The position numbers and the translations under genes were made by a program. A DNA stretch of 41,897 nucleotides. Origin: an uncultured Oscillibacter sp. Its GTDB lineage: Bacteria > Bacillota > Clostridia > Oscillospirales > Oscillospiraceae. The stretch lies in NCBI GenBank assembly GCA_946551795.1, contig CAMNRF010000013.1:1-41897 (forward strand), in the 5' to 3' direction. The notes beneath the pieces are model-generated. The model did no database searches, was not told where the DNA came from, and worked only from the letters and a program-made list of their open reading frames with translations. Below, piece after piece: positions 23,231 to 31,904 of the stretch. The first letter of the stretch is position 1; every line of letters starts with the position of its first letter.

Positions 23231-25057
23231 TTACCAGCTCTTGCCGATGTCGGCGCCGCCGACCTTGTTGGCGACGATGTAGCAGACCAGGATGAACAGC
23301 AGCACGCACACGGAGATGGCGTCGGACATCTGGTTGTAGCCCTCCTGGGAGTAGGTGAAGGCCAGGAAGGACATGGTCCGGGTGGTGGGCGTCATCATGA
23401 TGATGATCAGGTCCAGCTCCTTGGCGATGGAGATGAAGGTCAGCATGAAGCCGGAGATAAAGCCGTTCTTCGCCAGGGGGATGATGATGGAGCTCATGCG
23501 CTTCCAGAAGCTGGCGCCGGCGATGTCCGCCGCCTCCTCCAGCTCCACGCTGATGGAGAGCATGTTGGCGGTGCCGGAGCGGCTGGCGAAGGGGAAGTGC
23601 TTGACCACGGAGGTCAGAACGATCAGGGTGAAGGTGCCGTACAGAGAGGGGATCAGGCCCCCCAGGTGGGGGATGCTGAACATGGAGAAGTACATGGTGG
23701 AGAATGCCACGCCGCTCATCAGGTAGGGCACGAACACCAGCTGCTCGGTGAGGTTGCCGTACCACTTGCCGCGGCCCCGGGAGCTGATGTAGCCCAGGAA
23801 CTGGCCGCAGATGGCGGTGATGATGGAGCCGATCAGCGTCAGCTTGACGGTGTTCCAGAAGGCGCTCCAGAACTCGTCATGCTGGAAGATGCCGGGATAG
23901 TTGGTGTACTTCTGGGCCTCGTCCACGGTGCCGATCCAGTTGTAGAGGGTCAGGTTGTCCAGGCCGTAGCCCGCGCCGGTGGTGATCTGGAAGGTCTCCA
24001 TGATCAGCACGAAGAAGGGCATCACCATGGCCAGGAACAGGAACACCGCCAGGAAGACCATCATGGGCTTCTTGGCCGCGCCCAGGGGCATCAGGGTGCT
24101 GCGGCCGCCCTTGCCGCCCACGGTGGCGTAGGACTTGCGGACGCCGATGGCCTTCTGGTTGCTCATGAGGATCAGCGCGGCCAGGCCCACCAGGACAATG
24201 CTCATGGCGTAGCCCACGGCCTGGGGACCCTGGTCGATGAACATGCGCATGCGGGTGGCCAGGGTGTAGTAGCCGATGCGATTGCCCAGGTTGGCCGCCA
24301 CGCCGTATGTACCGATGGACTTGGAGACGGTCATGACCAGGGCACTGAGCACGGAGGGCAGGATCAGCGGCAGGGTGATGTGGCGCAGAATCTGGGCCTT
24401 GTTGGCGCCCTGGATCTCACCCATCTCCTCCAGCTCGGAGTTGATGGAGCGCAGCGCGCCGGAGACCTGGATGTAGGAGAAGGCGTAGTAGTGCATGGAC
24501 ATGCACAGGACGATGGCGATGGGGCCGTAGGCCAGCGCGTCGGGAATGGGGATGCCCAGGCCGGTCAAAAAGCCGTCGGCACCGCTGGTGGGGGTGCGGA
24601 ACACCGCCAGCCACGCCAGGGCCTTGGTCCAGGAGGGAATCATGTAGGGCACGGTGACCAGAATGCCCAGCAGCTTTTTGCCGGGGATGTCGGTGCGGAT
24701 CATCAGCCAGGCCAGCACCGAGCCCAGGGGCACGGAGATCAGCGTGGTGAAGAGGCCGCAGACGAAGGAGTTGAACAGCGGCTTCCACAGCACGGCCTTG
24801 GACATGTTGCTCGCGGCCATGTACCACCAGTAGTACAGGGTGAAGTCGCCCACGTTGCCGTCCACACGGCGCAGTTCGCCCTCCGCCAGGGTGAAGGTGG
24901 ACTTGATCATGGTCAGCAGGGGAATGAGGATCAGGCAGAACAGCACAATGAGGCTGACCAGCACGATCATGTTGAAGGGATTTCGCAGGACGTTCAGGAT
25001 CAGATTTTTCAGCCTTGTTTTCGTCAGGGGTTTTCTGGGAAGCTCTTTCTTTGCCAC
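23231..25057 (-). CDS. ABC importer permease, double-length (two permease units fused)
   Basis: This 608-residue protein has about 12 membrane helices and two binding-protein-dependent transport domains in tandem, each with its EAA loop: EEMGEIQGANKAQILRHITLP in the first half and EEAADIAGASFWKRMSSIIIP in the second. This fused form is typical of FbpB/ThiP/AfuB and PhnU/V-like transporters. The start is a GTG at 25057 with AGAGGTG 6 bases upstream; an in-frame ATG at 25119 or so has no ribosome binding site. It is the first gene of the operon, preceded by a 300-base leader with a LacI-type operator near its 5' end. Confidence 0.92.
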   Translation of the reverse strand: MAKKELPRKPLTKTRLKNLILNVLRNPFNMIVLVSLIVLFCLILIPLLTMIKSTFTLAEGELRRVDGNVGDFTLYYWWYMAASNMSKAVLWKPLFNSFVCGLFTTLISVPLGSVLAWLMIRTDIPGKKLLGILVTVPYMIPSWTKALAWLAVFRTPTSGADGFLTGLGIPIPDALAYGPIAIVLCMSMHYYAFSYIQVSGALRSINSELEEMGEIQGANKAQILRHITLPLILPSVLSALVMTVSKSIGTYGVAANLGNRIGYYTLATRMRMFIDQGPQAVGYAMSIVLVGLAALILMSNQKAIGVRKSYATVGGKGGRSTLMPLGAAKKPMMVFLAVFLFLAMVMPFFVLIMETFQITTGAGYGLDNLTLYNWIGTVDEAQKYTNYPGIFQHDEFWSAFWNTVKLTLIGSIITAICGQFLGYISSRGRGKWYGNLTEQLVFVPYLMSGVAFSTMYFSMFSIPHLGGLIPSLYGTFTLIVLTSVVKHFPFASRSGTANMLSISVELEEAADIAGASFWKRMSSIIIPLAKNGFISGFMLTFISIAKELDLIIIMMTPTTRTMSFLAFTYSQEGYNQMSDAISVCVLLFILVCYIVANKVGGADIGKSW

Positions 25058-25086
25058 GGTAACACCTCTTTCTGATACTATCCGCC

Positions 25087-25112
25087 AATGAAAACCGGTC
25101 TCGGTTTTCATT
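25087..25112. other. Perfect hairpin just upstream of the importer permease gene
   Basis: AATGAAAACCG (25087-25097) pairs with CGGTTTTCATT (25102-25112), loop GTCT. In the minus-strand mRNA it lies about 30 bases before the GTG start and could affect translation. Confidence 0.5.
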
Positions 25113-25355
25113 CCGTCAGCTTCGCTGCCGGGACACGCCGCAGCGGCGGTGTCGGCGAAGTCGTGCCATACGAATCTCTCCAAACTCCATACGGACGTCG
25201 GAAACCGCGGCATCTGCCGCGGCGCCAAAACACGGAGGGCCGCATTTTAACGAAGGCTTCGCATGGCGACTGCGGGAGAACGCGTGAATCAGTCTTCTTT
25301 TCCCTCAGCTCTCGCTCTGTCTCCACAAATCCGCGGTGATCAGGCGCAAATTTGT

Positions 25356-25367
25356 GCAAACGTTTGC
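25356..25367. promoter_or_regulatory. LacI-family operator of the ABC importer operon
   Basis: GCAAACGTTTGC is a perfect 12-base palindrome sharing 11 of 12 bases with the operator at 11418-11429. It sits 14 bases downstream of the -10 box of the minus-strand promoter. A CcpA-type cre site is the alternative, but the outer bases fit cre poorly. Confidence 0.75.
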
Positions 25368-25381
25368 GTTTTTGCATTTTC

Positions 25382-25411
25382 ATTATAAAGAGTTTTACCG
25401 CCCTTTGTCAA
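25382..25411 (-). promoter_or_regulatory. Strong sigma-A promoter of the ABC importer operon
   Basis: On the minus strand: consensus TTGACA (25406-25411), 18-base spacer, consensus TATAAT (25382-25387). Confidence 0.8.
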
Positions 25412-25453
25412 TTGATATGTTCCCTATTTTGCGGCGGGTTTTTTGGCCATTTT

Positions 25454-25466
25454 CACAACTGTTGTG
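25454..25466. promoter_or_regulatory. Perfect palindrome upstream of the importer promoter
   Basis: CACAAC-T-GTTGTG lies about 45-60 bases upstream of the -35 box on the minus strand, a place where an activator could bind. The regulator is unknown. Confidence 0.4.
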
Positions 25467-25562
25467 GACACTATATAAATTTATTGTTCAAATTTTTATA
25501 ATTTGCCGATTGACTTTTGCACCGCTTTCGGATACGTTTTCGTACTCCTCCCCCGGTGCGGC

Positions 25563-27293
25563 TCACTCCGCCGCCCGGTACAGCGAGGCGTAGATGCCCC
25601 CCGCCGCCAGCAGCTCCTCGTGGGTTCCCGCCTCCGCCACGCCCCCCTGGTCCAGCACCAGGATGCGGTCCGCCCGGCGGACGGTGGCCAGGCGGTGGGC
25701 GATGACAAAGCAGGTCCTCCCCTGCCGCAAGTGCTCCATGGCCAGGCTGATCTCCCCCTCCGTCTCCGTGTCCACATTGGAGGTGGCCTCGTCCAGAATC
25801 ACGATGTCCGCGTCGGTCAAAAAGCACCGGGCGATGGCCAGCAGCTGCCGCTGGCCCTTGGAGATGCCCGCCCCCTCGTCGGTGAGGACGGTGTCGTACC
25901 CGTCGGGCAGGGAGGTGATGAAGCGGTGGACCCGGGCGGCCTTGGCGGCCTCCACGATCTGCTCCCGGGCGGCTCCCGGCGCGCCGTAGGCGATGTTCTC
26001 CGCGATGGTGCCGCCGAAGAGCCAGGTATCCTGGAGCACCAGGGCCAGGCGGCGGCGCAGGCCGTCCCGGGTGTACGCCTCCAGGGGCAGGCCGTCCACG
26101 GTGATGGAGCCGCCCTGGGGACGGTAGAACCGCAGCAGCAGGGAGACCAGGGTGGTCTTCCCCGCCCCGGTGGGGCCCACCACCGCCGCCAGGCTCCCCG
26201 CGCCGACGCGGGCGGTGAAGCGCCGCAGCACGGGCCGGTCCGGGTCGTAGGCGAAGTCCACCCGGTCAAAGACGATCTCCCCCCGCAGCCGTTCCGGTTC
26301 CAGGGCGCCGGGGGCGTCCCCCGCCTCCGGCGGCTCATCCAGCAGGTCCAGCACCCGCTCCGCCGCCGCCGCGCTGGACTGGAGCTCACTCAAGAGATTG
26401 GCGGCCTCCCGGATGGGGCTGGAGAACTTGCGGGAGTACAGCACGAAGGAGGAGAGATTCCCCAGGGTCAGCCCGCCCCCCAGGTACAGCAGCGCGCCGA
26501 ACATGCTCACCGCCGCCAGGGAGAGGTTGTTGATGAAGTTCACCGACGGCCCCAGGGAGGCGCTGGCCCGGTCGGCCTCATAATAGGCCTCCGAGGCGGC
26601 ATGGTTGTACTTCTGAAACTGCTCCAGGTCCGCCGCCTCCACACCGTAGGCCCGGATGGCCCGCTGGCGGCTCACCCGCTCCTCGGCAAAGCCGTTGAGA
26701 GCCCCCAGCTCCCGGGACCGCAGGCGGAACAGGGGGTGGATGCGCCGCATCTGGAAGCGGGTGAGAAAGAGGGAGAGGGGCACCGTGACGAAAAACACCG
26801 TCGTCAGCCGGGGGGAGATGGCCAGCAGCATCAAAAAGGAGCCCCCCACCGTCAGGGCGCTGGTGCACAGGTGGAGCAGGTCCGTGGAGATGGCGGCGTT
26901 CACCGTGTCCACGTCGTAGCACACCCGGCTCACCAGGTCCCCCGCCGGGTGGGTGTCAAAGTACTCCACCGGCAGCTCGCTCATGCGGTCGAAGGCCGCC
27001 CGCCTGAGGTCCCGGGACACGGACTGCCCCACCTTGATCAGCCGGGCGGAGACGGCGTAATTCAGCGCCGCGGAGAGGGCGTAGCAGGCCAGCATTCCCC
27101 CGCAGGCCCGGAACACCCCGGGAAAGTCCACCCCGCCGGGGGTCAGGCCCACCGCGTCCACCGCCCGGCCGGACAGCAGCGGCGCCGCCAGGGCCAGCAG
27201 GCTGGAGAGGACCGTCAGCCCCAGGCACAGCGCCAGCCGCAGGCCGTAGGGCCGGAGAAAGCGGACCAGCCGCCGCAGAATGTGCTTTTTCAC
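25563..27293 (-). CDS. Heterodimeric ABC exporter, subunit B (non-canonical signature motif)
   Basis: This 576-residue half-exporter has six membrane helices (about 1-310) fused to an ATPase domain. Walker A GPTGAGKTT, Walker B VILDEATSNVD with the catalytic Glu, and H-loop VIAHR are intact, but the signature reads ISKGQ instead of LSGGQ. The GTG start (27293) overlaps the stop of subunit A by GTGA, and GAGGGGGG lies upstream. In heterodimeric exporters such as TM287/288 or BmrCD one nucleotide site is degenerate: it pairs this altered signature with the altered Walker B of the partner. The cargo (drug, peptide or lipid) cannot be told. No terminator with a clear U-tract follows. Confidence 0.92.
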   Translation of the reverse strand: MKKHILRRLVRFLRPYGLRLALCLGLTVLSSLLALAAPLLSGRAVDAVGLTPGGVDFPGVFRACGGMLACYALSAALNYAVSARLIKVGQSVSRDLRRAAFDRMSELPVEYFDTHPAGDLVSRVCYDVDTVNAAISTDLLHLCTSALTVGGSFLMLLAISPRLTTVFFVTVPLSLFLTRFQMRRIHPLFRLRSRELGALNGFAEERVSRQRAIRAYGVEAADLEQFQKYNHAASEAYYEADRASASLGPSVNFINNLSLAAVSMFGALLYLGGGLTLGNLSSFVLYSRKFSSPIREAANLLSELQSSAAAAERVLDLLDEPPEAGDAPGALEPERLRGEIVFDRVDFAYDPDRPVLRRFTARVGAGSLAAVVGPTGAGKTTLVSLLLRFYRPQGGSITVDGLPLEAYTRDGLRRRLALVLQDTWLFGGTIAENIAYGAPGAAREQIVEAAKAARVHRFITSLPDGYDTVLTDEGAGISKGQRQLLAIARCFLTDADIVILDEATSNVDTETEGEISLAMEHLRQGRTCFVIAHRLATVRRADRILVLDQGGVAEAGTHEELLAAGGIYASLYRAAE

Positions 27294-28990
27294 AGCAGCA
27301 CCCCCCTCTGGAGTTCGGCGATATGGCGGTAGCGGGCGCATCGCTCCAGCAGCTCCTCGTGGGTCCCCTGGGCGGCAATCCGCCCCTCCTCCAGCACCAG
27401 GATGCGGTCCGCGTCCCGCAGGGAGGCCACCCGCTCGGAGATCACCACCAGCGTCACGCCGGGGCAGTCCCGGCGGATGGCGGCCCGCAGGGCGGCGGCG
27501 GTGGCGTAGTCCAGGGCGCTGTCGGCGCTGTCCAGCACCAGGACGGAGGGCTTTCCCGCCAGGGCCCGGGCCGTCAGCAGCCGCTGGCGCTGCCCGCCGG
27601 AGAGGTTGGCCCCCCGGATGTCCAGGCGGCTGTCCAGCCCCTCCGGCAGCGCCTGGATGAAGTCCCAGGCCTGGGCGGTCCTGGCCGCGGCGGTCACGTC
27701 CTCCCGGGGGATGTTCCGCAGGAAGGAGATGTTCTCGTACACGCTGTCGTTCAGCAGGGCCTCGCTCTGGAACACCACGCCGAAGCGGCGCTCCTCCCGG
27801 GGGACGGCGGTCACGTCCCGGCCCCCCACCCAGACCACGCCCTCCCCGGCGTCGTACAGTCGCATCAGCAGTGCCGCCAGGGTGCTCTTCCCGCTGCCGG
27901 TGGGGCCCAGGATGCCCAGGGTCTCCCCCTTCCGCAGGGTGAAGGTCACATCCGCCAGGTCCCGCTCCACCCCCAGATAGGAGAAGGAGACCCGGTCCAT
28001 CCCCAGCTCCGCTCCGGAGGACGCCGCCGAGGGCCGGAGGAGCTGGTCCTCCGGCTCCAGCAGGATCTCCTGAATCCGCCGGGCGGAGGCCGCGCCCTTG
28101 CTGATCCGGATGAACACCTTGGCAATGCCCAGGGTGGCGGTCTGGATCAGGGTGAAGTAGGACAAAAACGCCACGATCTGGCCCGGCGGCATCTGCCCGG
28201 CGTTGACCCGCAGGGCCCCCACCAGCACCACCAGCACCAGTCCCGTGTTCAGCAGCAGGTCCGTCAGGGGGTTGGCGGCGGCCATGACGCACCCGGCGGT
28301 CTCCTCCGCCCGGCGGGCGGCCTCGCTGGCCTCTCCGAACCGCTGCCGCTCCCGGCCCTGGCAGGCCAGGGCCTTCACCACCCGGACGCCGGAGGCGTTC
28401 TCCCGGATGATCCGCACCACCGTGTCCCCGGCCTCCTGGGCCGCGGCGTAGTGGGGGATGCCCCGGCGGGTCACCTGCCAGATGGTGAGAAAGGTCAGAA
28501 GGCTCACCGCCAGCTGCACCGCCGCCAGGGCCGGCTCCAGCAGAAAGGTCAGCACCAGTCCCCCCAGCACCAGCATGGGGGCCCGGATGCCCCCCCGCTG
28601 CACCTTGTCGAACATCTGGTGGACGTTGTAGGTGTCGTTGGTCAGCCGGGACACCAGGGAGGAGGCGGAGAAGCGGTCCATCTGAGCGCAGGAGAGGCGC
28701 TGGGTCCGGCCGTACAGGTCCCCCCGCAGCTTCTCCGTCACCTCCATGGACACCCGCGCCGCCATGCGGTTGGCGGTGATGTTGCAGAAGGCCGCGCCGA
28801 AGGCCAGGGCCGCCATCAGCCCGCCGCAGAGCCAGATGGCGGCCAGGTCCCGGGCGGGAACGCTCACGTCCACGATGTGCTCCAGCAGCAGCGGCAGCAC
28901 CAGCTCCAGCAGCGCGGCGGTGAACTTCACCGTCACGCCGCAGGCCACCCGAACGCCGTGGGGCCGCAGGTATCCCAGCACCGTGCCCAT
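27290..28990 (-). CDS. Heterodimeric ABC exporter, subunit A (degenerate Walker B and H-loop)
   Basis: This 566-residue half-exporter has a membrane domain to about 310 and then an ATPase domain. Walker A GPTGSGKST and signature LSGGQRQR are intact. The Walker B region reads VLVLDSADSALD, with Ser where the catalytic Glu should be, and the H-loop reads VISERV, with Glu for His. Thus this subunit supplies the inactive Walker A/B face and the good signature. The substitutions are stronger than the usual Glu-to-Asp. GAGGAGG lies before the ATG. It is the first gene of a two-gene operon under the promoter at 29113-29140, with a MarR-like palindrome further upstream but no regulator gene beside it. 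Confidence 0.92.
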   Translation of the reverse strand: MGTVLGYLRPHGVRVACGVTVKFTAALLELVLPLLLEHIVDVSVPARDLAAIWLCGGLMAALAFGAAFCNITANRMAARVSMEVTEKLRGDLYGRTQRLSCAQMDRFSASSLVSRLTNDTYNVHQMFDKVQRGGIRAPMLVLGGLVLTFLLEPALAAVQLAVSLLTFLTIWQVTRRGIPHYAAAQEAGDTVVRIIRENASGVRVVKALACQGRERQRFGEASEAARRAEETAGCVMAAANPLTDLLLNTGLVLVVLVGALRVNAGQMPPGQIVAFLSYFTLIQTATLGIAKVFIRISKGAASARRIQEILLEPEDQLLRPSAASSGAELGMDRVSFSYLGVERDLADVTFTLRKGETLGILGPTGSGKSTLAALLMRLYDAGEGVVWVGGRDVTAVPREERRFGVVFQSEALLNDSVYENISFLRNIPREDVTAAARTAQAWDFIQALPEGLDSRLDIRGANLSGGQRQRLLTARALAGKPSVLVLDSADSALDYATAAALRAAIRRDCPGVTLVVISERVASLRDADRILVLEEGRIAAQGTHEELLERCARYRHIAELQRGVLL

Positions 28991-29112
28991 GACAACGCCT
29001 CCTCACTCTTTATCATTAAGGGTCAGAACCGCGGATTATCAAAAGACGGGCCGCCCGCCCGGCCGCGGGGCCCGGCGGACGGCTGTCCGCAATGCCGCAG
29101 ATCTCTGTTAAA

Positions 29113-29140
29113 ATCATACCATATCCCAGCGTCAAGTCAA
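29113..29140 (-). promoter_or_regulatory. Promoter of the ABC exporter operon
   Basis: On the minus strand: TTGACT (29135-29140), 16-base spacer, TATGAT (29113-29118), leader of about 115 bases. Confidence 0.55.
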
Positions 29141-29150
29141 TCCGCAATTT

Positions 29151-29165
29151 GTTGTAATATGCAAC
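29151..29165. promoter_or_regulatory. Imperfect palindrome upstream of the exporter promoter (possible MarR-type site)
   Basis: GTTG-TAATATG-CAAC lies 10 bases upstream of the -35 box. The TTGCATATTACAA form resembles MarR-family operators, which often control exporter pairs; this is a resemblance only. Confidence 0.35.
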
Positions 29166-29197
29166 TAATTTTCAAAACTCCCACCTTGGAAAAGAGA

Positions 29198-29224
29198 AGC
29201 GGGCGGGCCATACGCCCGCCCGCT
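29198..29224 (-). terminator. Terminator of the lipase-like gene
   Basis: An 11-base-pair stem (29198-29208 with 29214-29224, loop CATAC) is followed on the minus strand by TCTCTTTTCC. Confidence 0.75.
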
Positions 29225-29237
29225 CCCTGTTTTCCGA

Positions 29238-30608
29238 TCAATATCCCCGGCGCTTCAAATCCGCCGCCAGCTTCACATAGAACTCCCGCACGTCGAAGCC
29301 CTTGATATTCTCCCGGTTCAAATCCACCACGTCGCCGTGGGAGATGCCCCGCTTCCCCTCCGGCTCCAGCAGGGTGAACGTCTCTCCCCATTTGGCGGAC
29401 TCCACCGACACCAGCCCGTCGTTGAGGCCGTCAAAGTGCTTGACGATGGGATAGGTCATGTTCAGCGGAAACTTGCCGTGCTGGGCCTTTTTGCAGTAGG
29501 ACATGACGCTCTCGTACACCACGCCGGGGGCGTCGGGGGTCACCTGGTTCCGGGCAAGGCAGGCGCTCTCCGTCAGGTCTGTCACCGCCGCCAGGAAGTC
29601 CGGGCTGGGGTCCCCCGCCTTCCGCATGGCGGCGTTGTAGGCCGCCGCGATCTTCTGCCGGGCGGCCTCCGGCACCTTGCCCAGCAGATACTCGGCGAAG
29701 ATGCAGCCCCGGTGGGGCGTGTTGATGGTGGTAAGGCTTGCCACATAGGGCGCCATTCCGCAGTGGGAGATGGCGGCCCGGCTGTCCAGCCCGCCCTTGG
29801 AGTGGGCGATGATGTTCACCTTTCCGCAGCCCGTCTCCTCCACAATCTGCCGGATGCGCTCCGCCAGCTCCCTGCCGCTGTCCTCCACCGCCGCGGCGGA
29901 CTGCTGCTGGCCGTAGTAGACCGCGGCCCCGTTGCGCATAAGCTCCTTCGGGATGCGGCCCCAGTAGTTGAGGTATCGGAAGTCCCGGAAGAAGACGCCG
30001 TGGACCATCAGGAGAGGGTACTTCGTCCTGCAGACCTCGCTCTCCGCCCGGACGGCGTCCAGCTCCCACTTCTCCGTCTCAAACTCCGCCTCGTCCCCGC
30101 AGATACGGATAATTTTTGTCAGATACCAGAGATTCACCAGGGGAATCCACCCGCACAGGGCCGCCAGCACCCGGTGCTTGATCCCCAGCTGCACGGAGGT
30201 GAGATAGACCCGGACCATGCCGTTCCAGAAGACCACGGCCAGCAGGAGCACCGCCAGCAGCAGGCCCGCCGCGCCCCCGAAAACCGTCCACCACGCAAGG
30301 AAGCCGTCTTCCGCGAAATCCGTGTACAGGACGTTCAGCCAGAGGAGCTGGAGCAGGACAGCGGCCGTGGCGGACACGCAGAACAGCCGCAGCAGCTCAC
30401 AGCCCTCCGCCAGCCGCTGGATGCGCTTGGTGGGGCCGGCCTTCGGAATGGGACGGAGATTGATCCAGAGGAACGCCGCCGCCAGGGGCAGGAACAGCCA
30501 CCCCGCACCGGGAACCGACCATTTCGCATACAGCAGCCAGATCAGCGGCAGGGCGTTTGCTGCCACCGTCAGCAACAGGCTGTAGACGATCCGTCTGACA
30601 TATTTCAC
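29238..30608 (-). CDS. Membrane-anchored alpha/beta hydrolase, triacylglycerol lipase-like
   Basis: This 456-residue protein has about four N-terminal membrane helices (7-28, 34-50, 76-96, 104-128) before a lipase domain from about 195. The domain has the oxyanion-hole strand PLLMVHGVFFRD, the nucleophile elbow AHSKGG with S270, a TTINTPHRG strand as in bacterial true lipases, an Asp near FDGLNDGLVSVESAKWGE, and a late His in ISHGDVVDL. The catalytic triad is therefore complete in outline. The activity is likely on lipid esters at the membrane. It follows the GreA-family gene by 27 bases on the same strand and ends at a terminator. The combination of helices and lipase domain is unusual but repeated in gut Clostridia as far as I can recall. 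Confidence 0.85.
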   Translation of the reverse strand: MKYVRRIVYSLLLTVAANALPLIWLLYAKWSVPGAGWLFLPLAAAFLWINLRPIPKAGPTKRIQRLAEGCELLRLFCVSATAAVLLQLLWLNVLYTDFAEDGFLAWWTVFGGAAGLLLAVLLLAVVFWNGMVRVYLTSVQLGIKHRVLAALCGWIPLVNLWYLTKIIRICGDEAEFETEKWELDAVRAESEVCRTKYPLLMVHGVFFRDFRYLNYWGRIPKELMRNGAAVYYGQQQSAAAVEDSGRELAERIRQIVEETGCGKVNIIAHSKGGLDSRAAISHCGMAPYVASLTTINTPHRGCIFAEYLLGKVPEAARQKIAAAYNAAMRKAGDPSPDFLAAVTDLTESACLARNQVTPDAPGVVYESVMSYCKKAQHGKFPLNMTYPIVKHFDGLNDGLVSVESAKWGETFTLLEPEGKRGISHGDVVDLNRENIKGFDVREFYVKLAADLKRRGY

Positions 30609-30635
30609 GATAAACCACCCTTTTCCCGTATGGAC

Positions 30636-31148
30636 TCAATAGGAGCTGATGTCCAGGCTCTCGTCGTCCGTGCCCTTCTCAATGGACCGGATCTCCACAA
30701 AGTACTTTGTCTGCGAATCCACCTCCACCTGGACCCGGTCCCCCGCCCGGTGCCCCAGCAGGGCCTTTCCCACTGGGGACTCCTTGCTGATGAGCCCTTT
30801 CAGGGCGTCCTGGCGCAGAGTGGTGACGATGCGGATGGTCATCTCCCGCCTGACAAGCTCGTTGTAGATGGTCACGCGGTCAAAGAGGCCCACCGTGTCC
30901 TCTCCGCCCCGGACCTCGATGATTTTGGCGGTGCGGATCATCCGCTCCAGGTAGCGGATGCGGCTGTCGTTGCGGTTCTTCGCCTGCTTGGCGCACTTGT
31001 ACTCAAAGTTCTCGCTGAGGTCCCCGAAGGCCCGGGCGGTCTGCACCTCCTCAATGAGCTGGGGCCGCAGGACCCGGACCCGGTGGTCCAATTCCTCCCG
31101 CATCTTTTTGATGTCCACCTCTGTCAGTTCGTCGTACACGGAAATCAT
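30636..31148 (-). CDS. GreA/GreB family transcription elongation factor
   Basis: This 170-residue protein has an N-terminal coiled coil (about 10-80) with the tip motif GDLSENFEY (42-50), where D43 and E46 are the acidic residues that bring Mg to the RNA polymerase active site for transcript cleavage. A C-terminal FKBP-like domain follows (..ISKESPVGKALLGHRAGDRVQVEV). Start: ATG at 31148 keeps the family N-terminus but has only 2 bases between AGGAG and ATG; a GTG at 31139 would give 11, and a GTG at 31166 is also in frame. It may be a paralogue rather than the housekeeping greA, since the N-terminus differs (ELTEVDIKKMREEL). It lies between the hypothetical gene and the lipase gene, probably co-transcribed. 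Confidence 0.88.
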   Translation of the reverse strand: MISVYDELTEVDIKKMREELDHRVRVLRPQLIEEVQTARAFGDLSENFEYKCAKQAKNRNDSRIRYLERMIRTAKIIEVRGGEDTVGLFDRVTIYNELVRREMTIRIVTTLRQDALKGLISKESPVGKALLGHRAGDRVQVEVDSQTKYFVEIRSIEKGTDDESLDISSY

Positions 31149-31191
31149 CTCTCCTCTTCGTATCACCGGCCGCTCCGGGGCGCGGCCGTCC

Positions 31192-31755
31192 TCACTCCTG
31201 GAAAAAGGTCTCCTGCACCCGCTCCAGGGTCTCCTCCACCTCTTTCCTCATATCAGGCTCCCCGAAAATATGGAAGCGGTACAGCACCGGTCCCCGCGCC
31301 TGACAGGCGATATTGGAGAAAAAACCCGCCGTCCCGGTCTGCAGCGGCTCCTCCGCCGCGTCCTCCAGATAGCTCTGCCGCTCCAGCTCCACCGACCAGC
31401 CGCTGTCCGCGGGCTTCGTATCCGCGGGGCCGCCATACAGGGCGGCGCTTGCCGTGACGCGGACCGGGCCGTCCCGGTAACCGGCCTGGACGTCGATCCA
31501 CTCCACATGGCCGTCCCTCGTCCCGTACCAGCCGGCCTGCACGCGGAAGGCGTCCCGGAACCCCAGCGGCATGGCCGCATAGGTGCCCTGCCCCAGCCAG
31601 GGGCACTCCTCCAGAGGGTTTGCAATCGAAAATCCCAGAAACTCCCCGCAGTCCGCCCAGCTGTCAAAACAGCGCCGGCAATGGCCCGGTATCCGGCTGG
31701 AGAGCATCTTCCCGTCGTCGTCCAGGCGGTCCCACGCGGCCCACCGTCTTCTCAT
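31192..31755 (-). CDS. Hypothetical soluble protein
   Basis: This 187-residue protein has no recognised family. Features: basic N-terminus (MRRRWAAW), a Cys group CRRCFDSWADC (about 26-36), Trp/Gly-rich middle (GTYAAMPLGFRDAFRVQAGWYG) and an acidic helical C-terminus (PDMRKEVEETLERVQETFFQE). No signal peptide or membrane helix. The ATG at 31755 follows GGGGGCGG and a clear promoter. First gene of the probable hypothetical-greA-lipase operon; the gap to greA is 43 bases. Confidence 0.65.
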   Translation of the reverse strand: MRRRWAAWDRLDDDGKMLSSRIPGHCRRCFDSWADCGEFLGFSIANPLEECPWLGQGTYAAMPLGFRDAFRVQAGWYGTRDGHVEWIDVQAGYRDGPVRVTASAALYGGPADTKPADSGWSVELERQSYLEDAAEEPLQTGTAGFFSNIACQARGPVLYRFHIFGEPDMRKEVEETLERVQETFFQE

Positions 31756-31776
31756 ACCGCCGCCCCCTTTTCGTAC

Positions 31777-31805
31777 AATATACCACAATCCCCCGTCCCT
31801 TTCAA
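31777..31805 (-). promoter_or_regulatory. Promoter of the hypothetical-greA-lipase operon
   Basis: On the minus strand: TTGAAA (31800-31805), 17-base spacer, TATATT (31777-31782), about 20 bases before the start codon. Confidence 0.65.
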
Positions 31806-31838
31806 GGCGGCAGACCGCGGCCGCTTTGCAATCCGCTC

Positions 31839-31869
31839 TTGACTTGGACCCCGCTCCATGCTGTATAAT
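31839..31869 (+). promoter_or_regulatory. Promoter of the kinase-DUF3842 unit
   Basis: TTGACT (31839-31844), 19-base spacer, consensus TATAAT (31864-31869), 35 bases before the start codon. The long spacer is compensated by the perfect -10 box. Confidence 0.6.
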
Positions 31870-31904
31870 AGAGAAAAATCAGGTTTGAAAGCGAGAGGCC
31901 CTGA

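Larger units (their letters stand above)
25058..25562. promoter_or_regulatory. Leader and promoter region of the ABC importer operon
   Basis: This 505-base gene-free region has two parts. 25058-25355 is a GC-rich transcribed leader with hairpins: 25087-25112, CCGCGGCA/TGCCGCGG at 25205-25222, and a long imperfect stem from CTTCGCTGCCGGGACAC to CGGTGTCGGCGAAG near 25118-25160. 25356-25500 is AT-rich with the operator, a strong minus-strand promoter and a further palindrome (25454-25466). Small open frames here have no ribosome binding site. The exporter gene ends at 25563; I see only a weak hairpin (GCACCG..CGGTGC) after it, so read-through into this operon is possible. Confidence 0.75.

Noticed and set aside
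25088-25593. Small open frames in the importer leader
   Set aside because: No ribosome binding sites, no domain-like composition, and overlap with promoter and operator elements.
25563-29006. A single 1147-codon minus-strand frame that could suggest a fused double exporter
   Set aside because: Its first half is out of frame with the real subunit A; the true arrangement is two genes overlapping by GTGA at 27290-27293.
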